The notes under the pieces are model-generated. The model made no database searches. It was given only the letters and a program-made list of their open reading frames with translations, and was not told where the DNA came from. From the NCBI GenBank assembly GCA_949744505.1, contig CATJXY010000043.1, positions 62,001 to 126,000 on the forward strand: a stretch of DNA of 64,000 nucleotides. Direction: 5' to 3'. Position numbers and translations under genes: made by a program. The DNA comes from an uncultured Erysipelotrichaceae bacterium (GTDB lineage: Bacteria > Bacillota_I > Bacilli_A > Erysipelotrichales > Erysipelotrichaceae). Of this stretch, positions 8,982 to 17,456 are shown one piece after another (positions within the stretch are counted from its first letter, which is position 1; each line of letters opens with the position of its first letter).

Positions 8982-9211
8982 TATTTATTCCTCTTTCATT
9001 TTATTTGAAATGGTTTTCTAATAAAATTAGAATGATAATAGTATATCAGTCTATGTTTGACAATCAAGTGACAGAAGAAAAAATTAATCAAATTATAAGA
9101 ATTGTAAAAAAATATTTTTAAAAACCGACAAAATATTAAGATTTGTTGGATAGCTACATAAAAGGGTTATGATAAAATGAGAAAGACAACATGTTGTTGG
9201 ATGGAGGATGT

Positions 9212-9760
9212 ATGAAAGCAACTCATAATTTTACAAAAGAAAGTATACAAGAAGCATTTTGGCAATTATATTGTAAAAAAGATATAAAAAAAATTACAGT
9301 TAAAGAAATTACCGATCGTGCCGGATATAACCGTGGAACGTTTTATGTCTATTATAAAGATGTCTATGATGTTTTAGAACAAATTGAAGATAGTTTACTT
9401 CCTGATTTTCATAATGAAGAAAAAATGAAAACACTTGTAGAAGAAGGCGATTTGGAAGCTATTATAGAATTTATAGTCAATGAATTCAACAGTCAAAGCA
9501 AATATTTGAGTGTTTTGTTAAGTGAAAAAGGAGATCCGAAATTTCCCAATCGATATAAAGAACAAATTAAGCCACTTCTTAAGAGTAGAATGGAATTAAA
9601 CGATGAAGTGGATCCGCTTAAAATAGATTTCGCATTGGAGTTTTTTATGTCGGCTCTATTTGGTGCATTAACGCATTGGTATAAATTAGGGCAACCGATT
9701 TCTACAAAAGAATTCTTAATATTGTTACATGATTTATTCTTTTTTAATTTTATTGGTTAA
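9212..9760 (+). CDS. TetR/AcrR-family transcriptional regulator
   Basis: A 182-residue protein with an N-terminal TetR DNA-binding domain (ITVKEITDRAGYNRGTFYVYY) and a divergent ligand domain. The frame is open from 9191, but GGAGG at 9203-9207 and the usual TetR N-terminus point to the ATG at 9212. The target is unknown. It is divergent from the small membrane protein gene (8673-8981) and convergent with a serine hydrolase. Confidence 0.85.
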   Translation: MKATHNFTKESIQEAFWQLYCKKDIKKITVKEITDRAGYNRGTFYVYYKDVYDVLEQIEDSLLPDFHNEEKMKTLVEEGDLEAIIEFIVNEFNSQSKYLSVLLSEKGDPKFPNRYKEQIKPLLKSRMELNDEVDPLKIDFALEFFMSALFGALTHWYKLGQPISTKEFLILLHDLFFFNFIG

Positions 9761-9761
9761 T

Positions 9762-9792
9762 AAAAATCTGATGAATTTTCATCAGATTTTTT
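9762..9792. terminator. Bidirectional terminator
   Basis: The perfect stem AAATCTGATGA/TCATCAGATTT is flanked by A's and T's and sits between convergent genes. Confidence 0.88.
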
Positions 9793-9798
9793 ACTGAG

Positions 9799-10848
9799 TT
9801 ATTCAACACATGTATAAGCGATATTAAACAAATAACTTCTCTTTGTTAGAATCTTTTTGTTATCACGGGTTGGATGGACTCTATTACACAACAGAACAAA
9901 TCCTACTTTATTTTCAAAATCAATTAAAATTGTTGGTCCTGAGAATCCGGTATGGTAAATGATAGAATCACTATGCATATCTCCTTGAGAATAATTTATA
10001 TCACTTCCGACCCAACCGAGACTTCTATTTTCATTCAAACCGATAGTTGTGCGTTTTTTTAATAAAGAAATGCTATGTTTGCTTAAAACACGTTTTCCAT
10101 GATAGACGCCATCATTTAGAATCATTTCAACAAAATGACTTAAGTCTTCTAATGTAGTAAAGAACCCAGCATGTCCACTAACTCCACCCAGTTTAAATCC
10201 TTTTCCATCATGAACAACTCCTTGAATGAGTCCACCACGGTTTTCAATAATTTCGGTAGGAGCACATAATGGTTTTAAAGATGCATCCGGATTAAAACCA
10301 GAATGAGTCATTTCCAGCGGATCGAAAAGATTTTTTTGTGCAAATTCTTCAATTGATCCACCAAGTCTTTGAATAATAAATCCAAGAAGTATAAAATTGA
10401 TATCTGAATAATGAACTCTTTGTCCCATTGGAGTTTCTAATTCTGTTTTATAAATTGTTTCAATCATTTCTTCTTTGGTCATTGATTTATATCCAACTAC
10501 ATCAGACGGGTATCCTGAAGTATGGTTTAATAGAGAGCGAACAGTTAATTCCTTTTGGCATAGTTCCGGAATGATTTCACAGACTTTTGTATCGAGAGTT
10601 AATTTTCCGCTTTCCATTAGTTTTAAAATACAACTAGTTGTGACGACTACCTTTGTACAGGAAGCCATATCGTAGATTGTATCCAGAGAATTTTCAACTT
10701 TGTTTAAAGCTGTTTGACGAAAGCCGACAGAACAAAATTGTTTTTCATCTGGGGTGATAATTCCGAAATTACATCCGGGAAATACTCCTTCCTCAACAGC
10801 ATCGTTAAGGAAAGACTTAACTTCATTAAATTGTGTTAGATTAATCAT
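9799..10848 (-). CDS. Serine hydrolase of the beta-lactamase/D-Ala-D-Ala carboxypeptidase (class C) fold
   Basis: The 349-residue protein has the serine-x-x-lysine site in YDMASCTKVV, a YxN-type tyrosine motif in VHYSDINFILLG, and a late HTGFSG equivalent to the KTG box. These proteins cleave peptide or ester bonds (wall peptides, esters, occasionally beta-lactams). No signal peptide is seen, so it looks cytoplasmic. A GTG at 10857 is in frame, but GAGGTG at 10855-10860 is spaced for the ATG at 10848. Substrate unknown. Confidence 0.82.
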   Translation of the reverse strand: MINLTQFNEVKSFLNDAVEEGVFPGCNFGIITPDEKQFCSVGFRQTALNKVENSLDTIYDMASCTKVVVTTSCILKLMESGKLTLDTKVCEIIPELCQKELTVRSLLNHTSGYPSDVVGYKSMTKEEMIETIYKTELETPMGQRVHYSDINFILLGFIIQRLGGSIEEFAQKNLFDPLEMTHSGFNPDASLKPLCAPTEIIENRGGLIQGVVHDGKGFKLGGVSGHAGFFTTLEDLSHFVEMILNDGVYHGKRVLSKHSISLLKKRTTIGLNENRSLGWVGSDINYSQGDMHSDSIIYHTGFSGPTILIDFENKVGFVLLCNRVHPTRDNKKILTKRSYLFNIAYTCVE

Positions 10849-11001
10849 AGGTTTCACCTCTTATCTCTAAATATAACCTAATCTTTATAGAAATTCAACC
10901 AATCAATGAAAATTTAAACTTAAAATGGAAGGAAAAAGAGAAGAGGAGAATTATATTTTTAATTGTGAATAGAATTAAAAGAAAAAATAAAAGCAGAAAG
11001 A

Positions 11002-11015
11002 TGTAAACGGTAACA
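11002..11015 (+). promoter_or_regulatory. cre site 1 upstream of adhE
   Basis: TGTAAACGGTAACA fits the CcpA operator consensus TGNAANCGNTNNCA at every defined position. It suggests carbon catabolite control of adhE and possibly of the divergent serine hydrolase. Confidence 0.75.
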
Positions 11016-11032
11016 TTTATGCGAGAAAAAAA

Positions 11033-11046
11033 TGATACCGTTTACA
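11033..11046 (-). promoter_or_regulatory. cre site 2 upstream of adhE, inverted
   Basis: On the minus strand TGTAAACGGTATCA also fits the cre consensus exactly. With site 1 it forms a large inverted repeat (TGTAAACGGTA...TACCGTTTACA). It ends 23 bases before the -35 box. Confidence 0.75.
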
Positions 11047-11069
11047 TGTGAAAAAAATATCAAAATCTC

Positions 11070-11098
11070 TTGCAGAGAAAAAATGAGTGTGTTATAAT
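11070..11098 (+). promoter_or_regulatory. adhE promoter
   Basis: TTGCAG (11070-11075), a 17-base spacer and TATAAT (11093-11098). Confidence 0.85.
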
Positions 11099-11112
11099 CA
11101 CACCGTAAATAA

Positions 11113-11130
11113 AAGTGAATTATTTCACAA
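11113..11130. promoter_or_regulatory. Probable Rex operator overlapping the adhE start region
   Basis: AAGTGAATTATTTCACAA matches the Rex palindrome TTGTGAnnnnnnTCACAA in all but the first two bases. It lies between the -10 box and the ribosome site GGAGGG. Rex is an NADH-sensing repressor and adhE is a classic Rex target in Bacillota, so ethanol formation is probably induced at a high NADH/NAD+ ratio. No rex gene is in the window. Confidence 0.75.
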
Positions 11131-11139
11131 GGAGGGTTT

Positions 11140-13752
11140 ATGGCAGAAGAAACACTAAGTCCTGCACAGCAGGAAGTCAATCAATTAGTAGAGAATGGAC
11201 TCAAAGCACTTGATGAATTTTTAAAATTAGATCAAGATCAGGTTGATTATATTGTGGCAAAATGTTCTGTTGCAGCATTGGATCAGCACGGAGAGTTAGC
11301 AAAACTCGCAATTGAGGAAACAAAGCGAGGCGTTTTTGAAGATAAAGCAACAAAAAACTTATTTGCATGTGAGTATGTTGTAAATCACATGCGTCATCTA
11401 AAGACGGTTGGAGTTATTGAAGAAGATGAAGTACAAGGTTTGACTTATGTGGCTGAACCGGTTGGAGTCGTTGCCGGTGTTACTCCGGTTACCAATCCAA
11501 CATCAACTGCGATTTTTAAGAGTTTGATTTGTTTGAAGACAAGAAATCCGATTATTTTCGGTTTTCATCCAAATGCTCAACAATGCTCTATTGCAGCAGC
11601 AAAGGTTGTATATGAAGCAGCAGTAAAAGCAGGGGCACCTAAAAATTGTATTCAGTGGATTGAACATCCTTCAATGGAAGCAACTTCTGCTTTAATGAAT
11701 CATCCGGGTGTTGCGACAATTTTAGCAACCGGTGGAAATGCAATGGTTAAAGCGGCATATAGTTGCGGAAAACCGGCATTAGGAGTCGGAGCCGGAAATG
11801 TTCCCGCATATATTGAAACAACAGCTGATATTAAGCAAGCTGTAAATGATATTGCATTATCGAAATCATTTGATAACGGGATGATTTGTGCTTCTGAGCA
11901 AGCAGTTATCGTTGATAAAGAGATCTATGAAGATGTGAAAGATCAATTTAAAAATTATAATGTTCACTATGCCAACAAAAAAGAAAAAGAATTGCTGGAA
12001 AAATATATGTTTGGTGTAACAGCATACAGTAAAAATGTTAATGAAGCAAGATTGAATCCAAATATTGTAGGAAAGAGTGCTGCTTGGATAGCTGAACAGG
12101 CCGGATTTACTGTCAATCCACGTACAAGTTTGATTCTTGTTGAATGTAAAGAAGTGGGTGAAAAAGAGCCTCTTACCCGTGAAAAACTTTCCCCGGTATT
12201 GGCAATGTTGAAAGCGGAATCAGTAGAAGATGGATTCGATAAAGCTGAAGCGATGGTCATGTTTAATGGGATCGGTCACAGTGCGGCAATTCATACGGCA
12301 AATGCGACTCTTGCGAAAAAGTTTGGTGAAAGAATCAAAGCTTGTCGTATTATTTGGAATTCTCCAAGTACATTTGGCGGAATCGGAAACGTCTATAATG
12401 CGTTTATTCCTTCTTTAACATTGGGATGTGGTTCTTATGGGCATAACTCAGTTTCTGATAATGTCAGTGCAATTAATCTGTTGAATATCAAAAAAATTGG
12501 TAAGAGGAGAAATAACATGCAATGGTTTAAAGTTCCTTCTAAAATATATTTTGAAAGAGATTCTATTGAATATCTTCATAGTATGCGTGATGTTGAGCGT
12601 GTTTTCATTGTAACAGATAGATCGATGGTTGATTTGGGTTACGTTACAAGAGTAACGGATCAGCTTGAACAACGTCGTAATAAAGTACAAGTTCAGTTGT
12701 TCTGCGATGTTGAACCGGATCCGTCTATCCAAACTGTTAAAAAGGGATTGGGATTGATGCAAGCTTTCCGTCCGGATACGATTATTGCTATTGGGGGAGG
12801 TTCTTCTATGGATGCGGCAAAAGGAATGTGGCTTTTCTATGAACAACCGGATGTTAACTTTGATGACTTGAAACAAAAATTCATGGATATTCGTAAACGT
12901 GCATTCCGCTATCCGGAGCTAGGGAAGAAATCAAAACTTGTATGTATTCCGACAACTTCCGGAACCGGTTCTGAGGTAACACCGTTTGCGGTAATTACTG
13001 ACCGTGAAGAAAATAAAAAATATCCTTTAACGGATTATAGTTTGACCCCAACCGTTGCAATTGTGGATCCGGCATTAACCATGAGTTTACCTGCTTCAAT
13101 TACAGCAGATACGGGAATGGATGTTCTAACGCATGCTACTGAGGCATATGTTTCAACATTGGCATCAGATTTCACAGATGGATTAGCATTGCAAGCAGTA
13201 AAAATGGTATTTGAATATTTACCAAGAGCTGTAACTAATGGAAAGAACGATCCGGAAGCGCGTGAGAAAATGCATAATGCAGCAACATTAGCAGGAATGG
13301 CTTTTGCAAATGCATTCTTAGGTGTAAACCATTCTTTAGCTCATAAAATTGGTGGAGAGTATCATGTTCCACACGGTCGTGCAAATGCAATCTTGATGCC
13401 TTATGTTATTCGTTATAATGGTACAAAACCGGAAAAACCGGGTATCTGGCCAAAGTATAATTACTATAAGGCAGATGAAAAATATTGTGAATTAGCTCGT
13501 TTGATCGGTTTGAAGTTTAATACAGTTCAAGAGGGAGTAGAAGCTTATGCCAAAGCTTGCTTGGATTTGGGAAAAGAAGTTGGAATTAAGATGAGCTTTA
13601 AAGAACAGGGAATCGATCCTGCAAAATGGGAAAGTACATTAGAGAAAATAGCTTATCTTGCTTATGAGGATCAATGTTCTCCGGCTAATCCACGTGTTCC
13701 AATGGTCCAAGATATGATTCAAATATTAAAAGATAGTTACGAAGGAAAATAA
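11140..13752 (+). CDS. adhE: Bifunctional acetaldehyde-CoA/alcohol dehydrogenase
   Basis: Converts acetyl-CoA to acetaldehyde and then ethanol, reoxidising two NADH. The N-terminal CoA-dependent aldehyde dehydrogenase half carries VGVGAGNVPAYI and the catalytic cysteine in SFDNGMICASEQ near residue 250. After a linker, the iron alcohol dehydrogenase half (from about residue 460) has GGGSSMDAAKG, PTTSGTGSEVTPF and metal histidines in LAHKIGGEYHVPHG. Length 870 is normal. AAGGAGGG precedes the ATG. Monocistronic, with its own promoter and terminator; AdhE usually forms long filaments (spirosomes). Confidence 0.97.
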   Translation: MAEETLSPAQQEVNQLVENGLKALDEFLKLDQDQVDYIVAKCSVAALDQHGELAKLAIEETKRGVFEDKATKNLFACEYVVNHMRHLKTVGVIEEDEVQGLTYVAEPVGVVAGVTPVTNPTSTAIFKSLICLKTRNPIIFGFHPNAQQCSIAAAKVVYEAAVKAGAPKNCIQWIEHPSMEATSALMNHPGVATILATGGNAMVKAAYSCGKPALGVGAGNVPAYIETTADIKQAVNDIALSKSFDNGMICASEQAVIVDKEIYEDVKDQFKNYNVHYANKKEKELLEKYMFGVTAYSKNVNEARLNPNIVGKSAAWIAEQAGFTVNPRTSLILVECKEVGEKEPLTREKLSPVLAMLKAESVEDGFDKAEAMVMFNGIGHSAAIHTANATLAKKFGERIKACRIIWNSPSTFGGIGNVYNAFIPSLTLGCGSYGHNSVSDNVSAINLLNIKKIGKRRNNMQWFKVPSKIYFERDSIEYLHSMRDVERVFIVTDRSMVDLGYVTRVTDQLEQRRNKVQVQLFCDVEPDPSIQTVKKGLGLMQAFRPDTIIAIGGGSSMDAAKGMWLFYEQPDVNFDDLKQKFMDIRKRAFRYPELGKKSKLVCIPTTSGTGSEVTPFAVITDREENKKYPLTDYSLTPTVAIVDPALTMSLPASITADTGMDVLTHATEAYVSTLASDFTDGLALQAVKMVFEYLPRAVTNGKNDPEAREKMHNAATLAGMAFANAFLGVNHSLAHKIGGEYHVPHGRANAILMPYVIRYNGTKPEKPGIWPKYNYYKADEKYCELARLIGLKFNTVQEGVEAYAKACLDLGKEVGIKMSFKEQGIDPAKWESTLEKIAYLAYEDQCSPANPRVPMVQDMIQILKDSYEGK

Positions 13753-13756
13753 AAAA

Positions 13757-13805
13757 TGAAAAATGTGTAAATTCTGATATTCAGAAGATACACATTTTCT
13801 TTTTA
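13757..13805. terminator. adhE terminator, probably bidirectional
   Basis: A long hairpin: outer stem AAAATGTGTA/TACACATTTT, inner stem TTCTGA/TCAGAA, followed by CTTTTTATT. It reaches the stop of the convergent gene. Confidence 0.85.
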
Positions 13806-14834
13806 TTTAATTTCTTTTTTCCAATCAATCGCAACACAATGCCAAAGTTCTTTTTCATACATTAATCCGTGATAAGCTTCCATGATTTGATCCGGAGTAA
13901 TGATATGAGAGATGATCTTATCTGCATCTAGCGTATTATCTAAAATTAGGTTTTGAATTGTTTCAAAATCACGTAATACGCTTCTTCTTGTTCCCTCTGT
14001 AGTCGGATAGGGGTTTAGTTCATTAAAGGCTCCTTTAACTTCTAACATTTTCATATGAATGGCATTTAATATTGGAGTAATATCTGTTGTGAAGGATGCA
14101 CGAGGAGAACCGAGCAGGATGACTTGACCATGTTTAGCACTACCAAGTATAGCATTCATAATTGCTCCGCTGATTCCTGATACATCAACACTGATGTCAC
14201 TTCCTTGGTTGTGAGTCATTTCTTTTAAAACTTCAACTTGCTTATCGGGAGAGACACTGGATACCTCAAGAAGACCTGCTTCTTTTGCCACATGGCAACG
14301 GGATTCAACCGGATCAAAACCAATAACACGCATTCCTTCTTTTTGTAGTAAAAGTGCAGTAATCAACCCGATTGTTCCCAAACCATATACCGCTACAGTA
14401 TCTGTTAACTTCCCTTTACATGCAGTAACGGCATTCATGGCAATAAGCCCCATCTGAATCAGGCAGGCTTGTTTATCTGAAAGTCTAGGATCGATTTTCA
14501 TGATTTTGTTTCCTTGCGTTGTTCCAACATGATTATAACGGTTTATTGAAGCGTGTGGACCGGAATAGAAAACTCGATCATTTATTTTTAAATTATCTAA
14601 ACCTTTTCCTTTTGCTATGATTTTTCCAATTGCCGTATAACCCGGATAGACGGGATAGCTGAATCCTTGCTTGATTGCATAAACTCGTGAAAGCTCTGTT
14701 CCCGCACTAATCAAAGTCATTGAAGTATCAATGATAGCTTCGTTTTCATTTAGATCTTTTTCTTTGACATCAAATGGCTCACTGAGGCATTTAGCCGAAG
14801 CTTTTCCATCCAAAACAATGTAATTACGTTTCAT
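13803..14834 (-). CDS. MDR-family dehydrogenase (zinc-binding alcohol dehydrogenase-like)
   Basis: The 343-residue protein has a GroES-like N-terminal domain with LISAGTELSRV and a Rossmann domain with VAVYGLGTIGLITALL near residue 145. The usual catalytic zinc ligands (the C...GHE set) are absent, so it may be zinc-independent, like other members with the SAGTELS motif. It probably oxidises or reduces an alcohol, aldehyde or ketone with NAD(P). AAGGAGAG precedes the ATG. It converges on adhE but has its own promoter region; substrate unknown. Confidence 0.78.
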   Translation of the reverse strand: MKRNYIVLDGKASAKCLSEPFDVKEKDLNENEAIIDTSMTLISAGTELSRVYAIKQGFSYPVYPGYTAIGKIIAKGKGLDNLKINDRVFYSGPHASINRYNHVGTTQGNKIMKIDPRLSDKQACLIQMGLIAMNAVTACKGKLTDTVAVYGLGTIGLITALLLQKEGMRVIGFDPVESRCHVAKEAGLLEVSSVSPDKQVEVLKEMTHNQGSDISVDVSGISGAIMNAILGSAKHGQVILLGSPRASFTTDITPILNAIHMKMLEVKGAFNELNPYPTTEGTRRSVLRDFETIQNLILDNTLDADKIISHIITPDQIMEAYHGLMYEKELWHCVAIDWKKEIK

Positions 14835-14949
14835 AATAAGACTCTCCTTTTTCTTTTATTATAACATGATAGTATTTAATTAAAATAGAAAAAGGTAGAA
14901 TAAAAAGAACCTTTCCGCTATAATAGATAAGTCTAAAGGAGAGATGGAA

Positions 14950-15606
14950 ATGGCTTCATGGATCGTACATTTGCAGATTGCAGAAAAGCTGCTTGATTTG
15001 GTAAATGAAGAAAATCAGATACAATTTATTGTTGGAAATATTGGACCGGATTGTGGAAAAATTGTTGAAAATTCAGATGATTTTGAACCAAGTTCAAAAA
15101 TAACACATTGGAAAATCAGTGAAGATAAAAGCAAATTGGATGCAGAAGGCTTTTTTGCTACATATCTTTTACACCCGGATAAAGATAAAAAAGCGTTTTA
15201 TCTTGGATATTATGTACATTTAATTACAGATATGATGTGGAGCAATCAAATCTATGAACCGGTAATAAGAAAAAAAACGGAGGATGAAATAAAGAAAGAT
15301 TTTATCAGAAAAATCAAGCGGGACTGGTATGATCTTGATCATCTTTATTTGAGAAATCATCCGGAATTTAAAGGATTTCAGTTGTTTTCACAAATAAAAC
15401 AATTTGATAATATATATTTAGACTATTATTCTAAAAATGCATTTACGGATCAAATAAAATTAATCAGTGATTTTTATTTAGGTGAGCATTCAGGCTTAGA
15501 TCATGAATATATTTATTTGACTGAAAGCCGACGAGAAGATTTTATTGAAGAAGTATCGGCATTTATTCGAAGAGATTTAAAAGAAAAGATGGTGGAAACA
15601 CGATGA
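14950..15606 (+). CDS. Zinc-dependent phospholipase C-like protein
   Basis: The 218-residue protein resembles the Zn_dep_PLPC family by its MASWIVHLQIAEKLL start, GNIGPDCG and YYVHLITDMMW, whose histidines and aspartates are the likely metal ligands. Many such bacterial proteins are cytoplasmic and uncharacterised, and there is no signal peptide here. An ATG at 14944 is too close to AAAGGAGA, so I take 14950. It overlaps nudC by 4 bases (ATGA), which suggests coupled translation. Confidence 0.75.
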   Translation: MASWIVHLQIAEKLLDLVNEENQIQFIVGNIGPDCGKIVENSDDFEPSSKITHWKISEDKSKLDAEGFFATYLLHPDKDKKAFYLGYYVHLITDMMWSNQIYEPVIRKKTEDEIKKDFIRKIKRDWYDLDHLYLRNHPEFKGFQLFSQIKQFDNIYLDYYSKNAFTDQIKLISDFYLGEHSGLDHEYIYLTESRREDFIEEVSAFIRRDLKEKMVETR

Positions 15607-16430
15607 TTCAAGATATTTTTCCGCATATTTATGATAATCAAGCTAAAGAAAAGCCAATACAAAATGGAGATATGATTTTCTTTTTTCGTGAAAACCAAGT
15701 AATGTTAAAAGAAAATCAAGAAGTTTATTGTTACGAAGATATTCAATCGGTAATTTTAAATGAATCTTTTTCCACTGAACATCTTCGTTATTGCTTCAAT
15801 ATTGATAATAAACAAGTATATATCGTAGATGAAGTTTTTCACTTACAAGGTGAATGGCAACGAGTTTCTGTATTTCGTTCTATTCGACCATCTTATCTTG
15901 GATTTGTATTGATTACTGCTTATCAATTATGGTTATGGCATCATAATAATCATTATTGCGGACATTGCGGAAATAAAATGGATGATTCAGAAAAAGAACG
16001 TGCAAAAATTTGTTCAAACTGTGGGCATATTGTTTATCCGACAATTTCTCCGGCGATAATCGTTGCAATTACAGATAAGAATAGAATCTTGTTGGCAAAA
16101 AATGTGAATTCTCATACGAATAATCATGCTTTAATAGCAGGGTATTGTGAAATTGGAGAAACACTTGAAGAAACGGTACATCGTGAAGTGATGGAGGAAG
16201 TAGGATTAAAGATTAAGAATTTGAGATACTATAAAAGTCAACCGTGGAGCTATTCAGGAAGTCTTTTAATGGGTTTTTTTGCGGATTTAGATGGTTCTGA
16301 TGAAATTGTTTTACAAAAAGAGGAATTAAGTGAAGCAACATGGTTTGATCGTAGTCAGCTTCAAAAAAGAGAAGTTTTGGATTCTTTGACTTCTGAAATG
16401 ATTGATTGTTTTAGGGAAAATAGGTTTTAA
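15603..16430 (+). CDS. nudC: NADH pyrophosphatase (NudC-type Nudix hydrolase)
   Basis: Cleaves NAD(H) to NMN(H) and AMP; NudC enzymes can also remove NAD caps from RNA. A four-cysteine zinc ribbon (CGHCGNK...CSNCGH) lies near residues 118-140. The Nudix box GETLEETVHREVMEEVG is complete. The motif that sets NudC apart, SQPW, follows the Nudix box in SQPWSYSGSLLMGF. Length 275 is normal. Coupled by an ATGA overlap to the phospholipase-like gene; no shared pathway is evident. Confidence 0.9.
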   Translation: MIQDIFPHIYDNQAKEKPIQNGDMIFFFRENQVMLKENQEVYCYEDIQSVILNESFSTEHLRYCFNIDNKQVYIVDEVFHLQGEWQRVSVFRSIRPSYLGFVLITAYQLWLWHHNNHYCGHCGNKMDDSEKERAKICSNCGHIVYPTISPAIIVAITDKNRILLAKNVNSHTNNHALIAGYCEIGETLEETVHREVMEEVGLKIKNLRYYKSQPWSYSGSLLMGFFADLDGSDEIVLQKEELSEATWFDRSQLQKREVLDSLTSEMIDCFRENRF

Positions 16431-16461
16431 TATCAAGTAAAATATGGAAGGAGTGAGATGA

Positions 16462-16947
16462 ATGAGAAATGTTCAATATGAGAAAATCAGACAGTTTTTT
16501 TTAACTCATGAAAAGTATTATCAACTTTTGAAAATCTTGTACCAATATCTTCCATATTTAATCGTTTTACTATATTTTGCTATGTTAATAGAATTAATGA
16601 TACATCATGATGAACGACTTCTTCGAGCTGTTTTTGTTTGTCTTTTTATCTTTATATTGGGAACTTTATTGCGATCTGGTATTAATGCCAAACGACCCTA
16701 CGAAAATGGAATTGTTCCCTTGATTTACAAAGAAACGACCGGGAAGTCGTTTCCCAGTCGTCATCTTATAAGTGTGGGTGTTATTTTTTCATGTTCAATT
16801 TATTTGAATCGCTTTATTATAATTGTTTTACTTTTAGGAATACTGATTGGTATTTGTCGGGTTTTAGCAGGGGTTCATAGTATTGTAGATGTGATTGTCG
16901 GGTTTTTATTTGGATTTATATTGGGGATTTGTATGTTTTTTATATAA
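16462..16947 (+). CDS. PAP2-family membrane phosphatase
   Basis: The 161-residue protein has four or five membrane helices and the PAP2 signature: KRPYEN, then SFPSRH and CRVLAGVHSIVDV, with the catalytic and phosphate-binding Arg/His residues. These enzymes dephosphorylate lipid phosphates (phosphatidate, undecaprenyl diphosphate). AAGGAG precedes the ATG. Its last 42 bases overlap the 3' end of the convergent VanZ-like gene. Confidence 0.87.
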   Translation: MRNVQYEKIRQFFLTHEKYYQLLKILYQYLPYLIVLLYFAMLIELMIHHDERLLRAVFVCLFIFILGTLLRSGINAKRPYENGIVPLIYKETTGKSFPSRHLISVGVIFSCSIYLNRFIIIVLLLGILIGICRVLAGVHSIVDVIVGFLFGFILGICMFFI

Positions 16948-17370
16948 TTTTACAATCAAAAAATAAATTAAAATCCCACATAGTATTCCTGTTGCGTCGA
17001 TTAACATATCTCTGATTTCACAACTTCTTCCGGGAGTGATTTTTTGAAACAGTTCGTCAATGACCGGAATAAAAAGGGTGAAGAAACTTAAAAGTAATAG
17101 TCTAATTTTTTTTGTATAGGGCGAAAATGTATTTTGTAATAATAATCCTAGAAGTGTGTATTCTATAAAATGAGCAGATTTTCTAATTATGAATGTAAGT
17201 GTTGAGTAAGCTAATGAAACATCAAAAAAGGAAAGAAAGTTGTTTGCGGCAAAAGCAAAAAAATCACTGTTTTTACTGGACTGAACGGCGGGAGTTAATG
17301 AATTAGAAAAAATAAAGGCAATATAGATGAATAAAATAATGAATTTTTTAAAATTTCCAATGTATTTCAT
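16906..17370 (-). CDS. VanZ-like family membrane protein
   Basis: The 154-residue protein has three or four helices and the VanZ motifs RKSAHFIEYTLLGLLL and DELFQ...GRSCEIRDMLIDATG. VanZ proteins are linked to teicoplanin resistance in some clusters, but most chromosomal members have no known role. No van genes are nearby. GAGGA precedes the ATG on the minus strand. It is divergent from the YitT-like gene. Confidence 0.83.
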   Translation of the reverse strand: MKYIGNFKKFIILFIYIAFIFSNSLTPAVQSSKNSDFFAFAANNFLSFFDVSLAYSTLTFIIRKSAHFIEYTLLGLLLQNTFSPYTKKIRLLLLSFFTLFIPVIDELFQKITPGRSCEIRDMLIDATGILCGILIYFLIVKLYKKHTNPQYKSK

Positions 17371-17407
17371 AGCTAGATCCTCATTAAAAATTTTATCACG
17401 AACATAA

Positions 17408-17436
17408 TTGAATTAAAAGAATTTCTGTGATACTAT
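17408..17436 (+). promoter_or_regulatory. Promoter of the YitT-like gene
   Basis: TTGAAT, a 17-base spacer and TACTAT, ending 20 bases before the ATG. Confidence 0.6.
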
Positions 17437-17456
17437 CAAAGAGTGGTAGGTAGACT

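Noticed and set aside
12448..12876. 142-codon minus-strand frame inside adhE
   Set aside because: Antisense shadow of a well-conserved gene; no ribosome site or family.
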